Notes: generated by a model not told the origin, from the sequence alone. Positions 9,136 through 18,965 are shown, numbered from the stretch's first letter. The stretch is DNA of 64,000 nucleotides from Streptomyces sp. NBC_01217 (GCF_035994185.1 NZ_CP108538.1:8683501-8747500); one strand, 5' to 3'. Program-made: numbers and translations.

Positions 9136-10440
9136 GTGTTGAGCAGAAGAAGGACCGCCACGGCGCTCTGTCTCGCCGCCGCTCTCGTGCTGTCGGGCTG
9201 CGCCGTGGGAGGAGGCGGCGCCGCAGACGGCACCGTCACCCTGCACATGGTCGAGAGCCTCACCAACCCCACCCGTACCGCGGTCCTGAAGGACCTCATA
9301 GCGGAGTTCGAGAAGCAGAACCCCAAGATCAACGTCGATCTGATCTCGCCGCCCACCGATCAGGCGGACCAGAAGATCCAGCAGATGCTCCAGTCCGGCA
9401 GCGGTATCGACACCCTGGAGGTCCGGGACATCACCTCGGGGCCGTGGTCGACCAACCGCTGGCTGTACGACATGAGCAAGGACCTGAAGGGCTGGGCCGG
9501 CTGGGACGAGCTGACGGACAACGCCGTCAAGTACGCCAAGGACGCCAAGGGCCGCACGTACTACATCCCGTACGGCTTCTACGGACTCAGCCTCTTCTAC
9601 CGCAGCGATCTGGTCACCGCGGCCGGCTTCAAGAACCCGCCCGCGAGCTGGGACGACCTCCTTGAGCAGGCCACCGCGATCCAGAACCCGAGCAAGCGTC
9701 AGTACGGGTACGCGTTCCGGGGCGGGACGAACGCCAACAGCAACGCCGTGGCCGTCATCGAGGCGTACGTCGCCGACAAGATCGACCGCGACAACGGCTT
9801 CAAGCTCACCGACGGCAGGACGATCTTCTCGGCGCCGGAAGCGCTCACCGCACTCAAGACCTACTTCGCCCTGTTCAAGAAGGCGTCGCCGCCATCGTCC
9901 GTCGCCTGGGGCTACCCGGAGATGGTCGAGGGCTTCTCCAACGGCTCGACGGCGTTCCTCCTCCAGGACCCGGAAGTCATCGCGACGCTCGGCGAGTCGA
10001 AGGCGATCAGCCGGCAGCAGTGGACCACGGCGCCGCTGCTCACCGGGCCCGGCGGCAAGGCCGTCCAGCCGGTGGCGACCGCGGGCTGGGGGATCGCCGC
10101 GGGCAGCAAGCACAAGGCTGAGGCCACCAAGCTGGTCAAATTCCTCGCCGAGGGTGACGCGGCCACCACGTTCGACAAGAAGAACAGCCTGGTGCCCATT
10201 CTGAAGAGCGCTGCCGACGACGCGTACTACAAGACCGGCGCCTGGGCGAGCTACGTGAAGATGACGGAGAACCCGGACGCGTACATCACCGTCACGCAGC
10301 CGCGTGACTCCTCCTGGTGGACCGAGTGGATCCAGAAGTCGGACGCCGAGATCCAGAAGGTGCTGCTCGGTAAGATGACGCCCGAGCAGCTCCTCGTCGG
10401 CTGGGACTCCTACTGGACCGCCAAGTGGAAGAGTCAGTGA
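9136..10440 (+). CDS. Extracellular solute-binding lipoprotein of a carbohydrate-type ABC transporter
   Basis: About 434 residues. A lipoprotein signal peptide ends at the lipobox LVLSGC with Cys at residue 22, so the protein is anchored outside the membrane. The mature part has the family-1 solute-binding fold: AVLKDLIAEFEKQNPKI, YYIPYGFYGLSLFYR and GWGIAAGSKHKAEATKLVKFLAEG. The start is GTG at 9136 after GGGAGGACAACA. It is followed by two permease genes with short overlaps, so the three form one import unit. Ligands of this family are usually sugars or glycerol derivatives, but the PLP enzyme partner makes an amino sugar or amino acid derivative possible. Confidence 0.9.
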   Translation: MLSRRRTATALCLAAALVLSGCAVGGGGAADGTVTLHMVESLTNPTRTAVLKDLIAEFEKQNPKINVDLISPPTDQADQKIQQMLQSGSGIDTLEVRDITSGPWSTNRWLYDMSKDLKGWAGWDELTDNAVKYAKDAKGRTYYIPYGFYGLSLFYRSDLVTAAGFKNPPASWDDLLEQATAIQNPSKRQYGYAFRGGTNANSNAVAVIEAYVADKIDRDNGFKLTDGRTIFSAPEALTALKTYFALFKKASPPSSVAWGYPEMVEGFSNGSTAFLLQDPEVIATLGESKAISRQQWTTAPLLTGPGGKAVQPVATAGWGIAAGSKHKAEATKLVKFLAEGDAATTFDKKNSLVPILKSAADDAYYKTGAWASYVKMTENPDAYITVTQPRDSSWWTEWIQKSDAEIQKVLLGKMTPEQLLVGWDSYWTAKWKSQ

Positions 10441-11564
10441 AGGAGCCGGTGGCGTCCCCCTCCGCACGGCCGGAGGGGGAGCCGGGCGGGGCGCCCTGTA
10501 GTACGGAGGACGCCGTCGTGGGTGCCCTTCCGGACGCCGGTACGGGTCTGCGCCCCGGCGCCGGCGGGCGCGGCCATACCTCCACCGCCACCTCCGCCCC
10601 GACGGCCCCCCGCCCACGCCGACCCGTCTTCACCAGCCGTCAAGGACTGACCGTCGCCGCCTTCATGGCCCCGGCCGCCCTGTTCGTCGCGGTGTTCATC
10701 TACTACCCGATGACCGCGGGCAGTCAGATGGCCTTCCGGAACTGGAACCTGAATGACCTCACCGACACCTCCTGGGTGGGGCTGCAGAACTTCCGTGAGA
10801 TTTTCACCGATCCGGTGTTCGGTACGGTCCTGAGCAATACCGGGATCTGGGTCGTGGGATCGATCGTGCCGCAGTTCGTCATCGGGTTCGCCCTCGCGCT
10901 GTGGCTGCGCCGCCGGTTTCGTTTCCGCGGGCTCTACCAGGCGATGATTTTCTTCCCGTGGGCCATTTCCGGATTCCTGATCGGCATCCTGTTCCGCTGG
11001 ATGTTCAACAGTGAATTCGGTGTCGTCAACGATCTGTTGGAGAAGGCCGGCCTGATCAGCGAGCCGATTCCCTGGCTCGCCGATCCGAAGACCGCGATGG
11101 TCGCCGTACTCATCGCCAACATCTGGTACGGCGTCACGTTCTTTGCCATCATGATCCTCGCCGCCCTCCAGTCCATTCCGGACGAAATCTACGAAGCGGC
11201 CGAGATCGACGGCGCGGGGAAGGTCCGCACGCTGTTCCAGATCACGATTCCCTCCATCCGGGGAACGCTGTCGCTGACCGTACTGCTCCGCGTCATCTGG
11301 ATCTTCAACTTTCCCGACCTCATCTTCGCGATGACCGGCGGCGGACCGTCCAACGAGACGCACATAGTGACCACATGGATGATCACCGTGACCCAACAGG
11401 GCGACTACGGAAGGGCGTCGGCGATCGGCCTCATCGTCGTCGCGATGCTCCTGGTCTTCTCGGTCTTCCATCTGACGGCCACGCGCGAGAAGTCGACCAC
11501 CGGCGGGAAGCGGACCACCGGCCGTATGCCGAGGACGCGCAGGACGAAAGGAACAGTTCTGTGA
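10437..11564 (+). CDS. ABC transporter permease (MalF/UgpA type)
   Basis: Inner-membrane permease of about 375 residues. A proline- and glycine-rich cytoplasmic N-terminus of about 60 residues precedes the membrane helices, starting near LTVAAFMAPAALFVAVFIYY. The cytoplasmic EAA loop reads EAAEIDGAGKVRTLFQITIP, which contacts the ATPase. The start is placed at GTG 10437 because GTGA then overlaps the upstream stop, exactly as at the next gene junction, and GGAAGAG lies in front. A GTG at 10425 in the same frame is an alternative. It is translationally coupled to the binding protein and the second permease. Confidence 0.9.
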   Translation: MKEPVASPSARPEGEPGGAPCSTEDAVVGALPDAGTGLRPGAGGRGHTSTATSAPTAPRPRRPVFTSRQGLTVAAFMAPAALFVAVFIYYPMTAGSQMAFRNWNLNDLTDTSWVGLQNFREIFTDPVFGTVLSNTGIWVVGSIVPQFVIGFALALWLRRRFRFRGLYQAMIFFPWAISGFLIGILFRWMFNSEFGVVNDLLEKAGLISEPIPWLADPKTAMVAVLIANIWYGVTFFAIMILAALQSIPDEIYEAAEIDGAGKVRTLFQITIPSIRGTLSLTVLLRVIWIFNFPDLIFAMTGGGPSNETHIVTTWMITVTQQGDYGRASAIGLIVVAMLLVFSVFHLTATREKSTTGGKRTTGRMPRTRRTKGTVL

Positions 11565-12397
11565 TCGGGAAGGAGTCCGCCGCAGGGCGCGCGGTTCGTA
11601 TCCTATTTCTCGCCCTCTGGCTGGCCGTCACGGTGTTCCCGCTGTACTGGATCACCGTCACGTCCTTCAAGAGCCCCGGGACGGTCTTCTCCTTCCCGAT
11701 CTCCTACTGGCCCGAGCACTTTTCCCTGGAGAACTACACCGGGCTCTTCCGTGAGGCCAAGTTCGGGGTCTATCTCACCAACAGCCTGATCATCGCGACG
11801 GCCGCCGGGACAGTGGCGACCGCGATTTCGATGCTGTCGGCGTACGTGCTGGCCCGTTTCGAGTTCCGCACCAAGGGTGCGGTGCTGATGGCAGCCCTCG
11901 TCACGCAGATGATCCCCTCGTTCATCGCGCTCGGCCCCCTCTACATGATGATGACGGAACTGAATTTGGTGGACAGCCGGTTCGGGCTCACCCTCGTCTA
12001 CATCGCGGTGTGCATTCCCTTCTGCACGGTCATGCTCCGCGGATTCTTCGAAAATATTCCGGACGCGCTGGAGGAGGCTGCCATGATCGATGGCTGCTCA
12101 CGCCTCGGGGCCCTGTTCCGGGTGCTCCTTCCGGTGATGCGGCCCGGAATCGTCGCCGCCTTCATCTTCAACTTCGTCAACTGCTGGAACGAACTGTTCC
12201 TGTCGGTGACCCTGATGAACGGTGACGCCCGCAAGACGGTTCCCACGGCCCTGAACGGCTTCATCTCCAGCTTCAACATCGACTGGGGCTCCATGTCCGC
12301 CGCGGCGGTCCTCACCATCGCCCCCACGATGGTCCTCTTCGCCTTCGCGAGCCGCCATATCGTGCAGGGGCTCACTTCGGGGGCGGTCAAGGGGTAG
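11561..12397 (+). CDS. ABC transporter permease (MalG/UgpE type)
   Basis: Second permease, about 278 residues with about six hydrophobic helices. The EAA loop reads EEAAMIDGCSRLGALFRVLL. The GTG start at 11561 overlaps the previous stop by four bases (GTGA) and follows AAAGGAAC. No ATP-binding subunit gene lies in the operon. In Streptomyces many sugar importers share one distant ATPase (MsiK), so this importer may do the same; that is inference from family knowledge. Confidence 0.9.
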   Translation: MIGKESAAGRAVRILFLALWLAVTVFPLYWITVTSFKSPGTVFSFPISYWPEHFSLENYTGLFREAKFGVYLTNSLIIATAAGTVATAISMLSAYVLARFEFRTKGAVLMAALVTQMIPSFIALGPLYMMMTELNLVDSRFGLTLVYIAVCIPFCTVMLRGFFENIPDALEEAAMIDGCSRLGALFRVLLPVMRPGIVAAFIFNFVNCWNELFLSVTLMNGDARKTVPTALNGFISSFNIDWGSMSAAAVLTIAPTMVLFAFASRHIVQGLTSGAVKG

Positions 12398-13320
12398 GGC
12401 GGCAGAGGGGGCTCCAAGTGGTGTGTGAACTGGCCGGGTTGGCGGCGGGTGAGTGCCGTACGGCCGTCGGGCGGTCGCTGGGGCGGGGCTGGGGCTGGGG
12501 CGGGGGCCGAGTCCGTGGCCGGGTCCCGGTCCGGTTCCGGCGTCCATGCGTGCGGACGAGCGACGGGGAGAGGCCGCGTACCTGAAGGCCGCCCCGGCCG
12601 CCCCGGGCGCGCAGCCGCCGCCCGCGACACCGGGGACGGTCACCGTCGAGCCCGGCCGCCGCGCATCACGGACCGCCCCGGGGCGGTGAGCTTCGGTATC
12701 CACAATTCGACAGGGAGCAGCGTGCCGGCCCGGCAGAAGGGCCCGGGCGCGACGCCGGCGGGTTCGGCTGAGGCGGACAGTGGCCGCCGGAGACAGCCGC
12801 ACGGGATCTCCGCCTCCAGGCCCGGGCGCGCCGGTGTCGCCCTTCCTGCCCTGCGACGTCCGGCGCGCGCACGCGACGCCGGTTGGGGGCGCCCGTATCT
12901 CTGGAGGAAACACCCGGAGAGAGGGCATGGGAGCTCCGGCTCGCATGGCCTCCTGAAGGGCGCGCACGAACGGGGAGTGCCGTGCTGCGGGCCTTCCTCG
13001 GCCGGCCGGGGTTGTGGCTCTCCGCGCGTCCGGAACGGGCCTGGGCCGTATTGATCAACTCAACTCGCTGCCGTCCTTTCGCGGCTTCTTCCGGTGTGTA
13101 CCCGCTCGCCCGCGAGGTGGTTCGCCGGTCGTCCGGCAGCCGGCGCCGGTGAGTTTCGCGGCGTCCGGGACGGCTCACGGGCCCGGTCCGTCCTGTTGTC
13201 GGCCATGCGCAGGGTGGGAAAAGTTTCCGGAATGGTTCGCTTTCCCGCCGCCACTTGTTTGAACAAGTTGGGCGAGGCTGGGTGCTGCGCACCATTACAG
13301 CCCACGGATTTTCCGGAGAC
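12398..13320. other. About 920 bp of GC-rich DNA without a recognisable gene
   Basis: Open frames on both strands here have low-complexity Gly, Pro, Arg and Ala composition, as expected from non-coding DNA of very high GC content. I see no domain and no strong ribosome binding site. The right end holds the promoter region of the phospholipase gene. Confidence 0.5.
13253..13268. promoter_or_regulatory. Palindrome ACTTGTT-TG-AACAAGT upstream of the phospholipase gene
   Basis: A perfect inverted repeat with seven-base arms and a two-base centre lies about 55 bp before the phospholipase C start. It is AT-richer than its surroundings, which is unusual here and fits a repressor operator. It does not clearly match a PHO box. 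The regulator is unknown. Confidence 0.4.
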
Positions 13321-15390
13321 ATGCCCTTCATGAATGCCATCGACCGCAGACGCTTCGTGCAGCTCGCGGGCGGCACCGCCGCTCTGTCCGTTCTGTCCAC
13401 CAGTATCGCTCGTGCCGCGGAGATACCCGCGCAACGCAGGACAGGTTCCATCAGGGACGTCGAGCACATCGTCGTCCTGATGCAGGAGAACCGTTCCTTC
13501 GATCACTATCTCGGTACGCTGCGCGGTGTCCGGGGCTTCGGGGATCCGCACCCCGTGACGCTGCCGAGCGGCAAGCCGGTCTGGTACCAGTCGGACGGCA
13601 CCGAGGAGACCCTGCCCTTCCACCCGGACGCCAAGGACCTCGGCCTGGCATTCCTGGAGGACCTGCCGCACGGCTGGAACGACACCCAGGCCGCTTTCAA
13701 CAAGGGCAAGTACGACAAGTGGATCCCCGCCAAGTCCGCCACGACGATGGCGCACCTGAACCGTGAGGACATCCCGTTCCATTACGCGCTCGCCGACACG
13801 TTCACGGTCTGCGACGCCTACCACTGCTCGTTCATGGGTTCCACCGACCCGAACCGCTACTACATGTGGACGGGTTACACCGGCAACGACGGCAAGGGCG
13901 GCGGCCCGGTCCTCGGCAACGACGAGGCCGGCTACTCCTGGACCACGTACCCGGAGCGGCTGGAGAACGCCGGTGTCTCCTGGAAGATCTACCAGGACGT
14001 CGGCGACGGCCTGGACGCGAACGGCAGCTGGGGCTGGATCGGGGACGCCTACCGAGGCAACTACGGCGACAACTCGCTGCTCTACTTCGACCAGTACCGC
14101 AACGCCAAGCCCGGCGACCCGCTGTACGACAAGGCGCGCACCGGCACCGACGCACGCAAGGGCGAGGGCTTCTTCGACATCCTCCGTGCCGATGTGAAGG
14201 CCGGCAAGCTGCCCGAGGTCTCCTGGATCGTCGCGCCCGAGGCCTTCACCGAGCACCCGAACTGGCCCGCCAACTATGGCGCCTGGTACATCTCGCAGGT
14301 GCTGGACGCGCTCACCTCCAACCCCGATGTGTGGAGCAAGACGGCGCTGTTCATCACCTACGACGAGAACGACGGCTTCTTCGACCACGTCGTGCCGCCC
14401 TTCCCGGCGGGCTCGGCCGCACAGGGCAAGTCCACCGTCGATGTCAGCGGCGACCTGTACGCGGGCGACAGCGGCCGCCCGGCCGGAACGTACGGCCTGG
14501 GGCAGCGCGTCCCGATGTTCGTGGTGTCGCCGTGGAGCAAGGGCGGCTACGTCTGCTCGCAGACCTTCGACCACACCTCGATCATCCAGTTCATGGAGCG
14601 CCGCTTCGGCGTGACGGAGCCCAACATCTCCCCCTGGCGCCGTGCCGTCTGCGGCGACTTGACCACGGCGTTCGACTTCCGGCACAAGGACAGTCGCACA
14701 CCGCACCTGCCCGACACCGCCGGCTACCTGCCGCCGGACGGTGACCGGCACCCCGACTACGTGCCGACGCCGCCGGCCAAGGGTGCGCTGCCCCGTCAGG
14801 AGCACGGACTGCGTCCCGCCCGGCCCATCCCGTACGACCTCGCGGCCGACGCCAAGGCCGGCGCCGACGGCTCGCTGCGGATCGACTTCGCCTCCCACGG
14901 CGGCGCCGGCGCCGGCTTCCTGGTCACCTCCACGACGAACGCCTCCGGCCCGTGGACGTACACCGTCGGCTCGGGGCACTCGCTCTCCGGCGTCTGGAAC
15001 GCCTCCGCGGACTCCCACGGTGCCTACGACTTCACCGTGCACGGTCCCAACGGCTTCCTGCGCCAGTTCGCCGGCAAGGCCACCGCCGCAGGCCCCGAGG
15101 TCAGCGCTCGCCACGACGGCAAGGGCGGCGCCGTGCGTCTGGTCCTGACCAACGACGGCCACAGCACCGTCACGCTCACGATCAAGGACGAGTACGGCAA
15201 GCACAAGCCGGCCACCTACCGGCTGCGCCCCGGCACCCACGTGGTGCACTCGGCCAGGACCGAGCGCACCCACGGCTGGTACGGCCTGACCGTGACCGCC
15301 GACCACGACCGCACCTTTGTCCGTCGCCTGGCCGCCCACGTGGAGAGCGGTCACGAGAGCACCAGCGACCCGGCCTTCGCCACCCTCTGA
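13321..15390 (+). CDS. Secreted phosphocholine-type phospholipase C (Tat substrate)
   Basis: Phosphoesterase of the non-haemolytic phospholipase C family (PlcN-like), 689 residues. It hydrolyses phospholipid headgroups outside the cell. The N-terminus has a Tat signal ([19 protein letters not shown]) ending near ARAAEIP. The catalytic domain begins with [18 protein letters not shown] and contains [32 protein letters not shown] and QTFDHTSI, all typical. Two C-terminal DUF756-like beta domains follow (about 525-680). The start is placed at ATG 13321; an ATG three codons later is equally possible. A secreted purple acid phosphatase lies 1.4 kb downstream, so both may serve phosphate scavenging. 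Confidence 0.93.
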   Translation: MPFMNAIDRRRFVQLAGGTAALSVLSTSIARAAEIPAQRRTGSIRDVEHIVVLMQENRSFDHYLGTLRGVRGFGDPHPVTLPSGKPVWYQSDGTEETLPFHPDAKDLGLAFLEDLPHGWNDTQAAFNKGKYDKWIPAKSATTMAHLNREDIPFHYALADTFTVCDAYHCSFMGSTDPNRYYMWTGYTGNDGKGGGPVLGNDEAGYSWTTYPERLENAGVSWKIYQDVGDGLDANGSWGWIGDAYRGNYGDNSLLYFDQYRNAKPGDPLYDKARTGTDARKGEGFFDILRADVKAGKLPEVSWIVAPEAFTEHPNWPANYGAWYISQVLDALTSNPDVWSKTALFITYDENDGFFDHVVPPFPAGSAAQGKSTVDVSGDLYAGDSGRPAGTYGLGQRVPMFVVSPWSKGGYVCSQTFDHTSIIQFMERRFGVTEPNISPWRRAVCGDLTTAFDFRHKDSRTPHLPDTAGYLPPDGDRHPDYVPTPPAKGALPRQEHGLRPARPIPYDLAADAKAGADGSLRIDFASHGGAGAGFLVTSTTNASGPWTYTVGSGHSLSGVWNASADSHGAYDFTVHGPNGFLRQFAGKATAAGPEVSARHDGKGGAVRLVLTNDGHSTVTLTIKDEYGKHKPATYRLRPGTHVVHSARTERTHGWYGLTVTADHDRTFVRRLAAHVESGHESTSDPAFATL

Positions 15391-15476
15391 TCCCGCTCAG
15401 CCGTTCCGGCCGCGGTCCGGTGCCACCGGGCCGCGGCCTGCGCGCGTCGCTCTCGCGTCTGATGCCTCTGTGGATG

Positions 15477-15790
15477 TCAAGTGGCTGCGGGAAGAGCGTC
15501 GCCGGTCGGTTGTGGCATGGAGCCGAGGATGTGCTTGTAGAGCATGCGCTTATAGAGGTCCTGGGCGACGCAGCGTTTGAGACAGCGGATGGCTTCGCAG
15601 CGGCTCTTGCCCTGGGCGGTGCGGCGGTGCGTGTAGTCGCGTGTGCGCGGATCCCAGGGCAGTCGGCTGAGAACGATCGTGTGGAGCGCGGAGTTGGCCT
15701 GGCGGTCATCTCCGTGGTTCGGCCTGCGGCGCTGGGCGTTGCCCGAGGAAGCCTCAGCAGGGCTGGTGCCGCACTGCGGCGGTGTCCGGA
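15477..15790 (-). pseudogene. IS110-family transposase, C-terminal fragment
   Basis: The frame reads [16 protein letters not shown], then [20 protein letters not shown] and [16 protein letters not shown]. This is the conserved C-terminal domain (Transposase_20 region) of IS110-family transposases, with the GDRQAN-type segment. Only about 100 residues are left and no N-terminal DEDD domain precedes them. It is a dead remnant next to other fragments. Confidence 0.75.
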
Positions 15791-15814
15791 CCGGCGGCGC
15801 GGCGGTCCAGGGGG

Positions 15815-16000
15815 CCGCTGGTCCTGAAAGCGGGGCACGGGACTGCGCTGTTCGGAGAACCACTCGTGCATGCTCAGGAGGGTGGCGACGTGGTAGCCGA
15901 GCCAGTTCTCGCCGCTGCCCATGTCGGCCAAGCGGACCGGGCCGCGGGGGGGGTGTCCGCTACGACGGTCACCCCCCGCGGGTCGAGGCGGACGGGCGAC
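15815..16000 (-). pseudogene. Fragment of a DUF3732 protein (ATPase component of an ABC-three-component-like system)
   Basis: The translated string [19 protein letters not shown] followed by [18 protein letters not shown] is the highly conserved core of DUF3732. This domain forms the C-terminal part of large SMC-like ATPases found in three-component systems of suspected defence function. Only about 60 residues are preserved; the frame on either side does not continue the family. It indicates that such a system once lay here or was carried in with mobile DNA. Family recognition is from memory. Confidence 0.55.
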
Positions 16001-16039
16001 TCGATCGTCCGGGCCGCAGACGGCCCGGTACAGGGCAGG

Positions 16040-16174
16040 AGCGTCGGCGAGGAACTGGGCCTTCAGGTGACGGCGCGCGGCAAGTTGAAACCCCTGCGTG
16101 CGAAGTTGACCAAACTCGCCGACCGTGGCTGGCTGCACAAACGACCCGACGGCAGGTTCACCGCACGCCTCTAG
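16040..16174 (+). pseudogene. Short remnant ending in a winged-helix-like segment
   Basis: The plus-strand frame ends with [20 protein letters not shown] and PDGRFTARL before TAG at 16172. I recall similar short segments at the ends of actinobacterial mobile-element proteins, but cannot name the family. It is not preceded by a convincing gene body. Confidence 0.3.
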
Positions 16175-16329
16175 CCGCGCGAGATGGGCACGGAGTCGGC
16201 GTAACCAGCGGCACCCCGACGGTAGGTGAGTTTGTGTGAAGAAATACAACCACACCGTCGTAGGACGGGGCGGGGGAGCGCAAGCAAGTACGGGATCCGG
16301 CCAGACCCGACGGCCCTGCCGGCGACGAT

Positions 16330-16708
16330 TGGGTGAGGACCGCCACCCGCCGCGCAACCACGTCTCAAGAGCGGCGAAGTCCGGGTCGGTGAGGCCGTGT
16401 CGGTGGTTGACGCGGTGGAGGAGGGTTCGTGCGGGGTGTCGGGTTTTTGTCCAGGCGCGGTCGGCGTCGGCGATCTCGTCGTCGCCCCGGGCAAAGGGGC
16501 GGCCGCCCGACCAATCGAGCAGGGTGCGGGTCTTCCAGAGGAGGCCATCGGGTACGTCCTCGGATGGCTCGGGCCAGGTGACGTAGGAAGTCGGGGGACC
16601 CAGGATCGGCGCGAGGTACTCGTTCGCCTCGCTCCCACGCGCATAGGTCCGAGCCCCGTGGACCGCGGCAAGCCGGGTTAGAAGATGCACGTCCACCGCG
16701 TAGGACAT
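16330..16708 (-). pseudogene. Possible N-terminal part of an unrecognised protein
   Basis: The frame from ATG 16708 reads [20 protein letters not shown] and continues with mixed, protein-like composition for about 120 residues, after which it degenerates. No family is recognised. It runs towards the DUF3732 fragment, so it could be a neighbouring component of the same lost locus, but that is a guess. Confidence 0.3.
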
Positions 16709-16746
16709 GGTCTAAGGAGCGCGGCCGTCAACAACCTCCTGGCCAG

Positions 16747-16785
16747 CAACGCCTGGGCCGGGACGACGTCCCGGCCCAGGCGTTG
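16747..16785. terminator. Strong hairpin terminator
   Basis: A perfect 18-bp inverted repeat with a GAC loop: CAACGCCTGGGCCGGGAC and its complement. It lies 28 bp beyond the stop codon of the phosphatase gene at 16813 and is positioned to end transcription of it. There is no long T-run, as usual in Streptomyces. Confidence 0.85.
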
Positions 16786-16812
16786 ACGACTACTGCTGCT
16801 GGTCGTGGTGGG

Positions 16813-18429
16813 TCAGTGGTGGCCGTTGCCGCCGTCACTACGACGGCGTTGGAGCGTGAACTTCTCGAAGACCGACAGCTCACCTGTGGGCGTGATGATG
16901 TTGTAGTAGGTGACATGGATACGGGTCATGTCACCGGGGTGACGGCCCGGGTCGACGGTGAACTCGGCGAAGCCGTACGGATGCTCCGCGTCGCGGACGC
17001 CGATCCAGATCGCCGCCTCCTGTTCCTTGACCGAGTTGTACTTGCCGACGCGCTCCATCTGGACGTATGCCGAGTGATGCCCGTGACCGTCAGCGTCGTC
17101 GGTGGTGAAGCTGTTGTTGGTGATGCCGGACACGCCGCCACCGCCGAGGACCATGTGCGTCGTGCCATGTGCGCTGTCGATCACGTCGAGTGCGGTCTGA
17201 CTCGGGTTGGGTGTGAGGGTGACGCTGCCGGGGACAACGCCTCGCACCGCCAACGAGCGCTCGTAGTCGTGCTCGTGGCCACAGACCACCAGGTCGACGC
17301 CGTACTTGTCGAACAGCGGGCCGTACGCCGCACGCAGCGCGAGATCGGGGCCGTTCGCGGCGGTCGCGGAGCTGATCATCACCTGGTGCATGCAGATGAC
17401 GATCCAGTCGATGTCCTTCGAAGCCCGTGCCGACTTGAGCTCCTTCTCCAGCCAGGCGAGCTGCCGACCGCCGGAGTAGCCGTTGATGTAGATGTCGCCG
17501 CCTTCCTGCAGGGCGATGTCGTCGTTCTGCAGGGAGATCACCTTCACCGAGCCGACCGTGAAGGAGTACCAGAGGTTGTCGAGCTCGGGCTGGGTCTCGG
17601 TCGAGGGCAGCTCGAAGTAGGTCTGGTACGCGTCGAGACCGAGCTTGCCGTTGGCCAGCTCGATCTCATGGTTGCCCGCGCACGGCATCCACGGACGGAA
17701 TCGCGCCGAGCGGCTGTTGTTGGTGAGGAAGTCGCGCCAGACGCGAATGCGGTCGGGCCCGGTGTTGGCGTAGCAGAGGTCACCGTTGAGGAGGTGGAAC
17801 AGCGGGCCGACTTTCTCGACGCCGGTGACGATGTCGGCAGCGGCGGGCGTGGCGTTGGGCTCGAAGTCCCGGCCCGAGGCGTCGGCCGGGTTCGCTCCGG
17901 TCTTCCACGTCACACTGGGCGCGCCCTGGTCGCCGAAGCTGGTGAAGGTGAACGGAGCTCGGCCGGACGGCGCCGTGTGGAAGGTGCCGGCGTCGGGGGT
18001 GGCGCCGTCGTGCTGGGCCGCGTACAGGTAGTCGGTATCGGCCTTGAGCTTGCTGAGCAGCGCGTGATGGACCCAGACGGTCCGCCCGGAGGTGCCGTCC
18101 ACGTAGGTTTTCGTCCTCGCGTGCACTGTGGAACCGAAGCCGCCACTGAGCGTGCCGTAGACGACCCGCGGGTTCTTGACGGCCGCGTCGGTGACCCACG
18201 AGACGACCATCTGGCTGCGTGGGTCGGCGCCGAAGGTCAGGTGCAGGCCCTGGACAGGGGTGGTGGCCGAGCCGGTGGTGAGACCGGTGACCTCCGACTT
18301 CGCCGGAACCGCCTCGGCGGTTCCGGCGCCGAGGACCAGTGGCCCGGCGGCGGCGCCGGACACTGTCGCACCGAACAAGCCGAGCGCGTTGCGACGAGAG
18401 ATTCGAGTTTGCTTGGATTCTTCGGACAT
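16813..18429 (-). CDS. Secreted purple acid phosphatase-like metallophosphoesterase (Tat substrate)
   Basis: About 538 residues. A Tat signal (ISRRNALGLFGATVSGAA) is followed by an N-terminal fibronectin-like domain (LHLTFGADPRSQMVVSW) and a metallophosphoesterase domain. The five metal-binding blocks of purple acid phosphatases are visible in order: SFGDQG, LNGDLCYAN, CAGNHE, ICMHQ and CGHEHDYER. It probably releases phosphate from organic esters outside the cell. The start is ATG at 18429, which puts the twin-arginine motif near residue 10. A terminator follows. The neighbouring secreted phospholipase C on the other strand suggests a shared phosphate-scavenging role. Confidence 0.92.
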   Translation of the reverse strand: MSEESKQTRISRRNALGLFGATVSGAAAGPLVLGAGTAEAVPAKSEVTGLTTGSATTPVQGLHLTFGADPRSQMVVSWVTDAAVKNPRVVYGTLSGGFGSTVHARTKTYVDGTSGRTVWVHHALLSKLKADTDYLYAAQHDGATPDAGTFHTAPSGRAPFTFTSFGDQGAPSVTWKTGANPADASGRDFEPNATPAAADIVTGVEKVGPLFHLLNGDLCYANTGPDRIRVWRDFLTNNSRSARFRPWMPCAGNHEIELANGKLGLDAYQTYFELPSTETQPELDNLWYSFTVGSVKVISLQNDDIALQEGGDIYINGYSGGRQLAWLEKELKSARASKDIDWIVICMHQVMISSATAANGPDLALRAAYGPLFDKYGVDLVVCGHEHDYERSLAVRGVVPGSVTLTPNPSQTALDVIDSAHGTTHMVLGGGGVSGITNNSFTTDDADGHGHHSAYVQMERVGKYNSVKEQEAAIWIGVRDAEHPYGFAEFTVDPGRHPGDMTRIHVTYYNIITPTGELSVFEKFTLQRRRSDGGNGHH

Positions 18430-18599
18430 TCCGAGGGCCTTTCGCGTCTTCGGTGCAGTCGAACACCCACCGGACAGCAGCGGTTCGAACCTGACAGCGG
18501 ACTGCGGCAGGCCAGTGGTGCGCACACTCACGGACGCTAGGAAGAACAGACGACCGGCGCGGCGGGACGGGCATGAACGCCAGATGGCAGTCACCGCAA

Positions 18600-18965
18600 C
18601 GGACAGCAACTCCCGACAGCCTGGCCCTGCAGGCGTCCGGCAGCGCGGCCGGCACCGCCCATCACGTTCACCGGACGATCCGGGTCGCCATCGGCGAGGC
18701 AGCGCGGCGCGGGCATGTGCCGACGAACGCCGCGGAGATCGCCAAGGCTTCCCGGCTCGAAGAGGAGGACATCGGGCCTTACACGATCGAGGAGGTGGAA
18801 AGCCTGCTGGTGGAGGCGTCCAAGCTGCGCAGGAGGACGTCGACCTGAGTGCGGGCTACGTCCGCATCAGGAAGAACCTCCTTCGGCCCAAATACGCGCA
18901 CGGATGCGGTGATAAACCGTGTGGGCGCAAGCCCGGCTACTGCCCGCAGCGGCAGCAGACGCGCC
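18600..18965 (+). pseudogene. Phage-type integrase remnant with frameshift
   Basis: One frame reads GTAHHVHRTIRVAIGEAARR, then NAAEIAKASR and EPYTIEEV-like IGPYTIEEVESLLVEA. This is the SAM-like core-binding domain just before the catalytic domain of actinobacterial tyrosine integrases. After about 18840 the reading frame changes and RIRKNLLRPKYAHGCGDKP, with a Cys cluster, appears. The catalytic Arg-His-Arg-Tyr part is absent. It is a decayed integrase; no attachment site or tRNA gene was seen next to it. Confidence 0.6.

Noticed and set aside
7723..10617. A 964-codon minus-strand frame opposite the PLP enzyme and the binding protein
   Set aside because: Arg/Gly/Val-rich composition without motifs; both genes on the plus strand have full family signatures and ribosome binding sites.
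13253..13268. PHO box upstream of the phospholipase gene
   Set aside because: The palindrome does not match the direct-repeat structure of PHO boxes; it is kept only as a generic operator candidate.
15182..16708. One continuous 508-codon minus-strand gene
   Set aside because: It joins a possible protein start, a DUF3732 fragment, an IS110 stretch in the wrong frame and the antisense of the phospholipase 3' end; the pieces do not make one protein.
16783..18540. A 585-codon plus-strand frame opposite the purple acid phosphatase
   Set aside because: The opposite strand carries all five metal-binding motifs and a Tat signal, so this frame is a shadow.
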